Shown: positions 29,409 to 37,893 of the stretch, piece after piece
How positions within the stretch are numbered: the stretch's first letter is position 1
How the letters are laid out: the number at the start of each line of letters is the position of its first letter
Assembly (NCBI RefSeq): GCF_017744655.1
Contig: NZ_JAGIAW010000009.1
Location: 186,001 to 250,000, forward strand
Source of the DNA: Devosia sp.
Lineage (GTDB): Bacteria; Pseudomonadota; Alphaproteobacteria; Rhizobiales; Devosiaceae
Direction: 5' to 3'
Length of the DNA stretch: 64,000 nucleotides
Made by a program: the position numbers and the translations under genes
The notes under the pieces: model-generated
Database searches by the model: none
The model's input: the letters and a program-made list of their open reading frames with translations, nothing else
What the model was told of the DNA's origin: nothing

Positions 29409-29479
29409 GGCGTCATTCCCGCGAAAGCGGGAATCCAACCCTCGACCAAGTGAGATTCCCGCTTTCGCGGGAATGACGC
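29409..29479. repeat. dRS3-like palindromic repeat, copy 3
   Basis: The cleanest copy. Left half GGCGTCATTCCCGCGAAAGC with GGGAATCC; right half GATTCCCGCTTTCGCGGGAA with TGACGC. Both halves contain ATTCCC-N8-GGGAA. It lies between the phosphatase terminator and the CPFC gene. Confidence 0.88.
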
Positions 29480-29522
29480 AGGGTCCAAGAGGTCAAAGCA
29501 GACGAAGAAGAGGACAAAAGAC

Positions 29523-29954
29523 ATGCAACGACGCCACTTCGTCGTCGGCCTTGCTGCGGCAGGCACGCTCCTCGCCGCCAAGCCCGCCTTTGCCGACCTC
29601 CCCTCCCTGCGTTTCCGCGATATGTATTCGCGCGGCAAGGACCTTTCGGACCAGGCTATCGCGCTCGAAGGCCAGCGCATCGCCATGACCGGCTATATGG
29701 CGCCGCCGCTGAAGCCCGAGATCAATTTTTTCGTGTTGACCAAGACGCCGATGGCCACCTGCCCCTTTTGCGACGACGCAACGGATTGGCCGAACGATAT
29801 CGTGCTCTCCTATTTCGAGGGCGACATGAAGTTTACGCGCTTTTCCAATCTCATCCGCGTCGAAGGCACCTTCGATACCGGCATCGAGACGGACGGGCCG
29901 ACCGGGTTTGTCAGCAAGGTGCGCCTGCTCGACACCAATTACACCATTCTCTGA
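29523..29954 (+). CDS. Exported CPFC-motif protein, DUF3299-like
   Basis: A 143-residue protein with a Tat-like signal (QRRHFVVGLAAAG, cut after KPAFA). The mature domain has GQRIAMTGYMAPPLKPEINF and VLTKTPMATCPFCDDATDW with Cys80 and Cys83, then a strand pair ending LLDTNYTIL. The 'GYM.P' strand followed by a Cys-containing loop is laid out like DUF3299 proteins, which often accompany LolD/FtsX-type ABC transporters. The CPFC pair could bind metal or be redox-active. The ABC ATPase gene starts eight bases downstream, so they form one operon. Confidence 0.75.
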   Translation: MQRRHFVVGLAAAGTLLAAKPAFADLPSLRFRDMYSRGKDLSDQAIALEGQRIAMTGYMAPPLKPEINFFVLTKTPMATCPFCDDATDWPNDIVLSYFEGDMKFTRFSNLIRVEGTFDTGIETDGPTGFVSKVRLLDTNYTIL

Positions 29955-29962
29955 GCTTTTTT

Positions 29963-30631
29963 ATGCCGGGATTGCCTCTGGCCGTGTCCGGCCTGCGCCT
30001 CGCCTTTGCCGGCGCCGATGTCATCGACCTGCCCGCCCTCGCCATAGCGCCGGGCACGCTGACCGTGCTCTCGGGCGCCTCGGGCTCGGGCAAATCTACC
30101 CTGCTCTACCTGCTCTCCGGACTCCTCCGCCCCGATACCGGCTCCATCGCCTGGGCCTGGGCCGATATTGCACTTCTGGGCGAAAGCCAGCGCGACCGCT
30201 GGCGCCGCAAACAGGCCGGCTTCATCTTCCAGAATTTTCACCTCATCGAGGAAATGAGCCCGCTCGACAATGTACTGGTGCCCATCTGGCTCGACCGCTT
30301 TTCCGCCAATGCAAAAAGACAACGCGCACTCGACCTGTTGCGCCAGCTCGATGTGCCGGCCGAGCGCGACAGTGTCGCAAAACTCTCGCGCGGCCAGCAG
30401 CAGCGTGTCGCCATCGCCCGGGCCCTGATCGGCGACCCCAGCGTGATTTTTGCCGATGAGCCGACGGCCAGCCTCGACGCGGCCACGGGCGAAACCGTCG
30501 CCGCCGTGCTGCAACGCCTCGCCCGCGAAGACGGTCGCACCGTTGTCGTCGCGACCCACGACCCGACGCTCAAGACCCTCGCCGACCAAACAGTGCAGCT
30601 CGACCATGGCAAAAGGGAACCAGCGCCATGA
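29963..30631 (+). CDS. ABC transporter ATP-binding protein, LolD/MacB type
   Basis: A 222-residue ATPase. It has Walker A LSGASGSGKSTLLYLLSGLL, Q-loop FIFQNFHLIEEMSPLDNV, signature AKLSRGQQQRVAIARALIGD, Walker B VIFADEPTASLDAATG and the H-loop VVATHD. It is short, as in LolD and FtsE-like ATPases that pair with FtsX-fold permeases. The frame is open upstream into the CPFC gene, but the ATG at 29963 begins the conserved N-terminus (MPGLPLAVSGLRLAF). Its end overlaps the permease start by 4 bases. Confidence 0.92.
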   Translation: MPGLPLAVSGLRLAFAGADVIDLPALAIAPGTLTVLSGASGSGKSTLLYLLSGLLRPDTGSIAWAWADIALLGESQRDRWRRKQAGFIFQNFHLIEEMSPLDNVLVPIWLDRFSANAKRQRALDLLRQLDVPAERDSVAKLSRGQQQRVAIARALIGDPSVIFADEPTASLDAATGETVAAVLQRLAREDGRTVVVATHDPTLKTLADQTVQLDHGKREPAP

Positions 30632-31878
30632 ACCCCTTTCCCATTGCCTGGGCCTCGCTGCGCCGCAACAGTTTTACCGCTGTTTTGTTCCTGCTGATCG
30701 TGGCGCTGGCCGTGGCCCTGGGCATTGCCATTTCGGCGCAGGAGCGCGCGCTACGCGTGGGCAGCGCGCGGGCGGCGGACAAGTTCGATCTGATCGTCGC
30801 GGCGCCCGGCAGCCACAACGATGTGCTGTTCTCGACGGTCTATCTCGATCCCACGGCCGTCGAACTACTGGACCCGGCCATCACGCGCCTGCTGTTTGAA
30901 GAAACTGAAGCCGACTTTGTCGCGCCGATCGGCTTTGGCGATGCCATCGGCAATGATCCCGTCGTCGGCACCGTCGCGCCTTTTGTCGATCACCTTTCGG
31001 GTGGTCTTGCGGAAGGCCGGCTCTTTGCAAAGGTCGATGAAGCGGTGGTGGGCGCACTATCTCCCCATTCCGTCGGAGATGAGCTCGAAGTCTCGCATGG
31101 CCATGGTGGCGCGACAGGCACCGATGCGGATGCCGCGGCGGATGCCATCGAGGCGGGTGAGGCCGTTCCGGGCGGTGATGGCGATCATCCGCACATCACC
31201 ATTGTTGGTCGCATGCAGCCCACGGGCACGCCATGGGATCGCGCCATTGTGGTGCCCATCGAATACAACTGGGTGGCGCATGGCCTCGGCACCGGCCATC
31301 TGCCGGAAGACACTCATATCGGAGCGCCCTTCGATCCCGATGCCCTGCCCGGCCTGCCGGCAGTGGTGGTAAAACCGAAGGAGGTCGCGGCTGCCTACGG
31401 CTTGCGCGCTGCCTATCGCACGCCGCAGTCGACCGCGTTCTTTCCTGCCGAAGTGCTGGTGGAGCTCTATGCCCTCCTCGGCGACGCGACAGCGATCATG
31501 AGCGGGTTGACGCTCGCGGCCCAGGCGCTGGTGGTCGCTGCCATTCTGGCTGGAGTGGTCGCCATCCTCGATCTGCAGCGGCAACGCTTTGCCGTGTTGC
31601 GCGCGCTGGGCGCCTCGCCGCTGTTTATTTTCGCGACGGTCTGGATCTATGTCGCCGCCATCGTCGTCACCGGCGCCATTGCGGGCCTCGCGTTGGGCTG
31701 GGGTGCCGCGGCTGTTGTTTCTGATCTCTTGGCGCAATCGACCGGCGTCGCCATGCGCGCCGAAATCGGCGCGCGGGAACTGTCGCTCGTCGGCACGCTG
31801 GTCGGGCTCGGCCTCCTCCTCGCGGTGGTGCCAGCGCTGATCATCTATCGGCGACCCGTGGTCGACGCTTTGCGCTAA
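30628..31878 (+). CDS. FtsX/MacB-type ABC permease with a His-rich periplasmic loop
   Basis: A 416-residue permease of the type VII ABC (MacB/LolC/FtsX) fold. It has TM1 at about 16-36, a large periplasmic domain (about 45-290), and three C-terminal membrane segments (about 293-315, 335-365, 387-410). The cytoplasmic coupling motif is QRQRFAVLRALGASPLFIF. The periplasmic domain carries a His/Asp/Glu-rich insertion near 147-189 (SPHSVGDELEVSHGHGG; GGDGDHPHITI) and further His at 218-230. This type of transporter usually works mechanically on envelope substrates rather than moving small solutes through the membrane. The His-rich loop suggests metal sensing or binding. Confidence 0.88.
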   Translation: MNPFPIAWASLRRNSFTAVLFLLIVALAVALGIAISAQERALRVGSARAADKFDLIVAAPGSHNDVLFSTVYLDPTAVELLDPAITRLLFEETEADFVAPIGFGDAIGNDPVVGTVAPFVDHLSGGLAEGRLFAKVDEAVVGALSPHSVGDELEVSHGHGGATGTDADAAADAIEAGEAVPGGDGDHPHITIVGRMQPTGTPWDRAIVVPIEYNWVAHGLGTGHLPEDTHIGAPFDPDALPGLPAVVVKPKEVAAAYGLRAAYRTPQSTAFFPAEVLVELYALLGDATAIMSGLTLAAQALVVAAILAGVVAILDLQRQRFAVLRALGASPLFIFATVWIYVAAIVVTGAIAGLALGWGAAAVVSDLLAQSTGVAMRAEIGARELSLVGTLVGLGLLLAVVPALIIYRRPVVDALR

Positions 31879-32370
31879 TCAGTGGCTATGCCCGGCATGG
31901 CTATGCGCCACGGTATCCGCAGCTTCCACCTCGACGCTGATCTCCAGCTCGCCATCGCCGATCAGCAGGTGCAGCGCAAAATGATCGCCCTGCTTCAGAT
32001 CAGCAGTCAGGTCGTTGAGCCGCAGGCCCAATCCGCTCGGATCGAAATCGAACGCCCCGCTCGGAAGCTGAAATGCCCCAACCGACTGATAGGCCATGGT
32101 GCCATCCGCGCCCATGGTGGCCCCGACCACCTCGACTCTTGCTGAATTGGAGGCTTCCGCCCCACTCAGCATCACCGGCTCGCCCGCATTCTCGATTTCG
32201 AAGAAGACGACAGCATCCTCACCCCGCGCAGTGGCGCGCGTCCAGGCATGAATGACGGTGATGGCACCAAGGCTCGCCTCATGGTCATCATGCGCATGGT
32301 CCTGCGCCAATGCGGGCGCCGCGGCCAGGAGCAAGAGCGGCAAAGCAAGAGGGCGTAGAAAGCTGGCCAT
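31879..32370 (-). CDS. PCuAC-like (DUF461) periplasmic protein with His-rich ends
   Basis: A 163-residue exported protein. The signal peptide ends near ALAQ. The mature N-terminus is DHAHDDHE and the C-terminus HSHAGHSH. The core (GAITVIHAWTRATARGEDAV; VVGATMGADGTMAYQSVGAF) follows the copper chaperone PCu(A)C fold. The usual copper ligands are largely missing: the family H-x(n)-M pair and the HxM after the second strand appear here as V..ATM and LRLN. The His-rich tails may be the metal-binding parts instead. It converges tail-to-tail on the FtsX-like permease with no gap. Confidence 0.82.
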   Translation of the reverse strand: MASFLRPLALPLLLLAAAPALAQDHAHDDHEASLGAITVIHAWTRATARGEDAVVFFEIENAGEPVMLSGAEASNSARVEVVGATMGADGTMAYQSVGAFQLPSGAFDFDPSGLGLRLNDLTADLKQGDHFALHLLIGDGELEISVEVEAADTVAHSHAGHSH

Positions 32371-32432
32371 AAGAGGCTCCGGTCATGATGCCATGACCGA
32401 CCTAAAGCCCGCAAACGACAGGCTGGTGACGC

Positions 32433-34952
32433 TCAGCTTTGATGCGCCATCAATTTCTGTGCCTCGCCCGCCGGCATGGGCCGGCCGAGATAATAGCCCT
32501 GCACCTCGGTACACCCCTCAGCCCGCAGGCGCTCGAGCTGCTCGAAAGTTTCGACGCCCTCCGCCGTGGTCGCAATGCCAAGGCTGACGCCCATGCCGAC
32601 CACCGCACTGACAATGGCCGCATCGCCGGAATTTTCGACGATTTCGCGCACGAAGGACTGGTCGATCTTGATCTTGTCGAAGGGGAAGGAGCGCAGATAG
32701 GAGAGCGAGGAATAGCCCGTCCCAAAATCGTCCATGGAGATGCGTACGCCAAGGGCCCTGAGCTGGTGCAACACCGCGACATTGGCTTCGCTGTCATGCA
32801 GCAGGACCGACTCGGTAATTTCGAGTTCGAGGCGGTCTGGATTTATGCCCGACATGGTCAGCGCCGAAGCCACGAGATTGGCGAGTTTCTGGCCCTTGAA
32901 CTGCACGGCCGAAATATTGACCGCGACGCGCATGTCATCGGGCCATTCGGCCGCATCCCGGCAGGCCTGGCGCAGCACCCATTCGCCGATGGGGACGATA
33001 AGGCCGATATCCTCGGCCAAGGGGATGAATTCGATCGGCGGCACCATGCCGCGCTCCGGATGGTTCCAACGCAGTAGCGCCTCAAAGCCGGTAATCTTGC
33101 CGGTCTCGACGGAAACGAAGGGCTGGTAGTGGAGGGTAAATTCGCCGACGATGAGCGCCCGGCGCAATTCGACCTCCAGCGCCCGGCGCGCCTTTACCCG
33201 CGCATCCATTTCCGGCTGGAAATAGCGGAAAGTGCCGCGGCCTTCGTCCTTGGCGCGATAGAGCGCCATATCGGCATTTTTCAGCAGCGCATCGGCGCTT
33301 TCCCCGTCGGTGGGCGCCATAGCAATGCCGATCGAGGCGCCAATGACCACCATCTGGCCATCGACGTCATAGGGCTGCGACAGCACCGAAATCAGCCGGT
33401 CCGACAACATGCCGGCTTCGCCGGGCTCGGCGAGATCGCGCTGGATAACGGCGAATTCGTCGCCGCCGAGACGGGCGACGAGATCGTTTTCCCGCAGCGC
33501 CCCGCGCAGGCGTCCGCTGACCTGTTGCAAGAGCTTATCGCCGACAGGATGGCCGAGCGTGTCGTTGACGTCCTTGAAATAGTCGAGGTCGATGCAGAGA
33601 ATCGCCGCCGGCTGATCATGCCGTTCGACATGGCGCAGGGTGCGACGCAGCTCGTCGAGGAACAGCACGCGATTGGGCAGCGCGGTCAGAGCGTCGTGAT
33701 GCGCCATGAAGCTGATACGGGCTTCGGTCTTGCGCTGTTCGGTGACGTCGACGACCACGGCAAGACGGGCCGGCTGCCCCCGATAATCGACCTGGCGAGA
33801 ATAGACCCGCACCTCGATGATGGAGCCATCGGCCTTGAGATGCTTCCAGATATCGCCGGTATCGCTGGGGATCGTCGGCTGCGCCAGGATCTGGCGCACG
33901 CGCTCCCTTTCCTCTTGCGGCCTGATGTCGAGGAGGCTCATCGACAGAAACTGCTCGCGGCTATAGCCATAATGCTCGACCGCGACGGCATTGACGTCGC
34001 GCATCTGCATGGTTTCGGGGCAATAGACGAACATGGGCAGCGGGCTGTCCTGAAACAGCAGGCGGAAGGATTCCTCGCGGTTGCGGATTTCGGTGACGTC
34101 GATCAGGCTGGCCGATACCAGGTCCTCCATGGCCGAGGCGCGCATGGAAAAATAACGCACGCCGCCAAGCGTGGAGGGATAGGAGAATTCGAATTCGACG
34201 GCCGCCTTGGTTCGCCAGGCTTCGACCAGTTGATCGACGGCCCCGGTGCCGCGCAGATGCGGAAAGAGGTCGGTAAGGCGCTGCCAGCGCAGGGCATCGA
34301 TCGATTGACGCACGAGATCGGCGGCACCTTGGTTCAGCGCGACGAGCCGGAAATCATCGACCACGCCCTCGCTGCCACGCACCGGCGCCAGCGCCATGAG
34401 GCCGCCCGTGGTCGAGGCGAAAATCGCATCGACGAGGCTGTATTTTTCCATGCGCGGACGCGCATAGGCGAGCAGCAGCGGCCCGCCCCATCGGCTCGAC
34501 AGCGGAAAAATGACGAGATCATAGGCGCGGACATAGCCGCTGCGCTCGGGATAGGCGACGAGATGCACGGGCTGTTTCTGACGCAGCGCTTCCTGCAGAC
34601 CGTCGAGCAGCACATGGGCGCAATCGGGACGCAGCGCCTCTATGTCCCGTCCGGCAGCTTCCTCGCCGATCCATTCCTCGAAGGCTGGGCCGGCATGGGC
34701 AAAAACGAAAGTGCCGTCGGAGAGGGCGCGCACGAGCGCCGTGTGGTTTGTGGCGCGCCCGGTGCGACCGAGGACAACCTCGTCATAAAGCGGCAGATGG
34801 GTCGACCTCTCGGCCGTCCGCCAGTTTCGATAGATGACGTGAAGATCGAGGCTGGCATTTTCGCCGTGCAGGAACTCTTCGACGCCCCGGCGTCCGGCAG
34901 CGGCGCCGGTGGGCGGAACGTTGGCTTGCACGATCGCGGCGGATGGCGACAT
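32433..34952 (-). CDS. PAS-GGDEF-EAL cyclic-di-GMP signalling protein
   Basis: An 839-residue protein with no membrane segments. An N-terminal unrecognised sensor region (about 1-290) is followed by PAS (about 294-405; FQDSPLPMFVYCPETMQMRD). The GGDEF domain has an intact active site RLGGDEFAV at 496-500 and an RxxD (REND) five residues before it, which is the usual inhibitory site. The EAL domain has FEALLRWNHPERG at 624-626, EITESVLLHDSEAN, and MDDFGTGYSSLSYLRSFPFD. It is therefore potentially both cyclase and phosphodiesterase. The ATG at 34952 has AGGAG seven bases upstream. Confidence 0.93.
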   Translation of the reverse strand: MSPSAAIVQANVPPTGAAAGRRGVEEFLHGENASLDLHVIYRNWRTAERSTHLPLYDEVVLGRTGRATNHTALVRALSDGTFVFAHAGPAFEEWIGEEAAGRDIEALRPDCAHVLLDGLQEALRQKQPVHLVAYPERSGYVRAYDLVIFPLSSRWGGPLLLAYARPRMEKYSLVDAIFASTTGGLMALAPVRGSEGVVDDFRLVALNQGAADLVRQSIDALRWQRLTDLFPHLRGTGAVDQLVEAWRTKAAVEFEFSYPSTLGGVRYFSMRASAMEDLVSASLIDVTEIRNREESFRLLFQDSPLPMFVYCPETMQMRDVNAVAVEHYGYSREQFLSMSLLDIRPQEERERVRQILAQPTIPSDTGDIWKHLKADGSIIEVRVYSRQVDYRGQPARLAVVVDVTEQRKTEARISFMAHHDALTALPNRVLFLDELRRTLRHVERHDQPAAILCIDLDYFKDVNDTLGHPVGDKLLQQVSGRLRGALRENDLVARLGGDEFAVIQRDLAEPGEAGMLSDRLISVLSQPYDVDGQMVVIGASIGIAMAPTDGESADALLKNADMALYRAKDEGRGTFRYFQPEMDARVKARRALEVELRRALIVGEFTLHYQPFVSVETGKITGFEALLRWNHPERGMVPPIEFIPLAEDIGLIVPIGEWVLRQACRDAAEWPDDMRVAVNISAVQFKGQKLANLVASALTMSGINPDRLELEITESVLLHDSEANVAVLHQLRALGVRISMDDFGTGYSSLSYLRSFPFDKIKIDQSFVREIVENSGDAAIVSAVVGMGVSLGIATTAEGVETFEQLERLRAEGCTEVQGYYLGRPMPAGEAQKLMAHQS

Positions 34953-35183
34953 CAAAAATCTCCTGCCAACGGGGATAAGCTGTTGGAATGGCGCGAAATA
35001 TCTACACCACCAACAGTTCTCAGCTCGTTGCCGACTTCGTCATAAAGGCGTCATACGCGAGCACCTCAGAAACACACCTCGGCGAGCCTCTCCGGCACTG
35101 TCATCCAACGGTTAGGCAGAGAGGCTAGAGGCCTCCGCATCCAAGTCGCGCGACCCCGGCGCGGCACAATCGGAGACGACACA

Positions 35184-36157
35184 ATGCGCATGCTGCTCGC
35201 TGCCGGCCTGATGCTGGCCACTGCCCTCACCCCCGCTTTGGCCCAGGACGGCACGCTGGTGCTTTATACCAGCCAGCCGCAGACCGATGCGCAGCAGACG
35301 GCCGATGCCTTCATGGCCAAATACCCGGCATCAAGGTCGATTGGGTGCGCGACGGCACGCCGCAGATCATGGCAAAGTTCCGTTCGGAACTGGAAGCCGG
35401 CGCCCCGCAGCCGGACGTGCTGCTGATCGCCGATGTCGTGACCATGGAAGGGCTCAAGGCCGAAGACCTGCTGCTCAACTATCCTGAGGCCGACCTCACC
35501 GGCTATGCCGAGGGCCTGCATGACGAAGACGGCGCCTATTTCTCGACCAAGCTGATCACCACCGGCATCATCTACAATACCGCTGCCACCATGATCCCGG
35601 CGAGCTGGGAAGACCTGACCAAGCCCGAAGCCCAGAACCAGATCGCCATGCCGAGCCCGCTGACCTCGGGCGCCGCCATGATCCACACTGTCACGCTCAC
35701 CGAAAACCTGCCCGAAGGCTGGGATTTTTATAGCGCGCTGGCCGCCAATGGCGCCCAGGCCGCCGGCGGCAATGGCGGCATTCTCACCGCCGTTTCCGGC
35801 GGCGAAAAGCTCTATGGCATGATCGTCGACTACATGCCGATCCGCGAAGCCGCCAAGGGCGCACCGGTGAAATTCGTGTTCCCGACCGAAGGCGTTTCTG
35901 CTGTCACCGAGCCGGTGGCGATCCTGAAATCGGCCAAAAATCCGGACAATGCAAAGCTCTTCATCGATTTCCTGCTCTCCGAAGAAGGCCAGCAGCTTGC
36001 GACGAGCCAGGGCTATATCCCGGCGCGCGATGGCGTCGCGCTGCCGGCAGGCTATCCTGACCGCTCGGAAATCAAGGTTCTGTCCTATGACGCCGCCGCG
36101 GCCCTCGCCAATGACCAGGCCAACAAGGACCATTTTGCCGAAATTTTTGGCCAGTAA
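35184..36157 (+). pseudogene. Ferric-type ABC transporter substrate-binding protein, frameshifted
   Basis: Two frames together encode one FbpA-like protein of about 324 residues. The first frame has a start with GGAGA upstream, a signal peptide (MRMLLAAGLMLATALTPALA) and QDGTLVLYTSQPQTDAQQTA, then runs out of frame after FMAKYP. The second frame resumes with GIKVDWVRDGTPQIMAKFR, LEAGAPQPDVLLIADVVTME and continues to a normal end (HFAEIFGQ). Restoring one C in the run at 35324-35326 joins them exactly. Either the gene is freshly broken or the sequence lacks one C. The permease gene follows six bases later. Confidence 0.85.
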
Positions 36158-36163
36158 GCGCGC

Positions 36164-37891
36164 GTGACTTTAGCGCCTATCCATGACGTCCGGCGCCCGG
36201 TCACGGGCTCTGGCATGACGAAACTGGCAGGGCGGGTCACTCCCGCCCTGCTGGCCATTCTGGTCGTCGCCATTCTCGCGGCCCTGCCGCTGGGTCGGCT
36301 GGTGGTCACGGCGCTGGTGGGGCCAAGCGGCATAGATTTCGCGCCGCTTTTGGCCCGGCTCATGCGCAGCGCCACCCAGAAGGCCATTTTCAATACGCTC
36401 GACACTTCACTCTTTGGCGCCCTGCTGGCCCTCGCCATCGGCGCCCCCTTCGCCTTTCTCGTCGCGCTGACCGACATGCCCCTGCGACGCGCGCAGGGAT
36501 TTTTGCTGCTGCTGCCGCTGATGATTGCGCCGCAGGTGACGGCGCTCGCCTATATGCAATTGCTCGGGCCTTCGAGCGCGCTGCTCGGCACTTTCGGCTT
36601 CGCCCCGGCGCCGGGCACCGCCAATCCCCTGCTGGGTCGCGGTGGCATTATTCTGCTTTACGGTGTCCAGCACGCGCCCATCGTGTTCATTACCCTGCGC
36701 GCCGGGCTCACAGCCCTGCCGCGCGATTATGTCGAGGCTGCACGGGCAGCAGGCGCAAGACCGTGGCGCGTCCTGCTTGATGTCATCGTGCCACTGTTGC
36801 GCCCCTATTTCGTCGCGGCGCTGGCGCTGGCTTTCGTTTCGGGCGTCGGCAATTTCGGCATTCCGGCGCTGCTCGGCATGCCCGCCAACTATTTTACGCT
36901 GGCGACGCTGATCTACCAGCAATTGGCGGGCAACGGCCCCAGCGTCTTGCCGCAGGTGGCCATGCTATCGCTCGTCATCGCCGCCATCGCCATTGCCGGC
37001 ATTGCCCTGCAGTCGCTGGGCCAGAGCAAGGCCGGCTTTGCCATCGCGCGGGGAATGCCGGCGCGGTTTGCGCTCAAAACCTGGGGATGGCCGGCTGCCA
37101 TCACAGGACTGACGCTGATCGGCATCATTCTCATCCTGCCGCTCCTGGCGCTGGTGACGACCTCGCTCGTGCCCGCCTATGGCGTGCGGCTTAGCCTCGC
37201 CACCGTGACGCTCGACAACTATGCCGAAGTGCTGTTGCGTCAGGCTTCAACCACGCGCGCCTTTTTCAACTCGTTCTATCTCTCGGGCCTTGCAGCACTG
37301 ATCCTGGCCCTCTCCGCCGTTCCGGTGGCACTCGGCCTTCGCCATCTGCCCTCCCGCGCGCGCTCGGGTCTCCATGGCCTTGTCGACCTGCCCTATGCAC
37401 TGCCGGGCATTGTCCTCGCCATTGCCTGCATCCTGCTTTTTCTGCGGCCCCTGCCGCTGATCGGCAGTCTCTACAACACGCCCTGGATCATTCTCGTCGC
37501 CTATCTCATGCGCTTCGCCGCCCTCGCTTTGCGCCCGGTCGATGCCGCTCTTGGTCAGATACCACCGCAAATGAGCGAGGCGGCAGCCGCTGCCGGAGCC
37601 GGAAGCTGGCGCCGCTTTACGACCATCACCCTGCCACTAGCCGCGCCTGCAGCGGTCGCTGGGGCGCTGCTGGTCTTCATGAGCGCCTTCAACGAACTGA
37701 CCGTTTCGGCCCTGCTCTGGTCCAATCGCAACGAGACGCTGGGCGTCATCCTGTTCTCGCTCGACGAGGCCGGGCTTTCGACCCAGGCCTCGGCCATTGC
37801 GGTTGTCACCGTGCTCGTGGTCGTGGTCCTGCTTCTGATACTGAACCGGTTGGGTTCGCGACTGCCGGCAGGCGTGCTGCCCTGGCGCTAA
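36164..37891 (+). CDS. Ferric/thiamine-type ABC transporter permease (two fused halves)
   Basis: A 575-residue inner-membrane permease of the FbpB/ThiP type with about 12 membrane segments in two homologous halves. Each half has an EAA coupling loop: YVEAARAAGARPWRVLLDVI near residue 190 and MSEAAAAAGAGSWRRFTTIT near 480. The GTG at 36164 is used; an ATG at 36215 (MTKLAGRV) is a plausible alternative, as neither has a strong ribosome site. It follows the frameshifted binding-protein gene. It converges on the ATPase gene with 2 bases between stop codons. Confidence 0.9.
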   Translation: MTLAPIHDVRRPVTGSGMTKLAGRVTPALLAILVVAILAALPLGRLVVTALVGPSGIDFAPLLARLMRSATQKAIFNTLDTSLFGALLALAIGAPFAFLVALTDMPLRRAQGFLLLLPLMIAPQVTALAYMQLLGPSSALLGTFGFAPAPGTANPLLGRGGIILLYGVQHAPIVFITLRAGLTALPRDYVEAARAAGARPWRVLLDVIVPLLRPYFVAALALAFVSGVGNFGIPALLGMPANYFTLATLIYQQLAGNGPSVLPQVAMLSLVIAAIAIAGIALQSLGQSKAGFAIARGMPARFALKTWGWPAAITGLTLIGIILILPLLALVTTSLVPAYGVRLSLATVTLDNYAEVLLRQASTTRAFFNSFYLSGLAALILALSAVPVALGLRHLPSRARSGLHGLVDLPYALPGIVLAIACILLFLRPLPLIGSLYNTPWIILVAYLMRFAALALRPVDAALGQIPPQMSEAAAAAGAGSWRRFTTITLPLAAPAAVAGALLVFMSAFNELTVSALLWSNRNETLGVILFSLDEAGLSTQASAIAVVTVLVVVVLLLILNRLGSRLPAGVLPWR

Positions 37892-37893
37892 GT

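Noticed and set aside
34953-35183. Riboswitch or iron box before the ferric/thiamine-type transporter
   Set aside because: I looked for TPP-riboswitch words and for palindromic iron-response sites and found none convincing.
35300-35345. Programmed frameshift in the ferric binding-protein gene
   Set aside because: There is no slippery heptamer, stop-codon context or stimulatory hairpin evident; a one-base loss in CCC is simpler.
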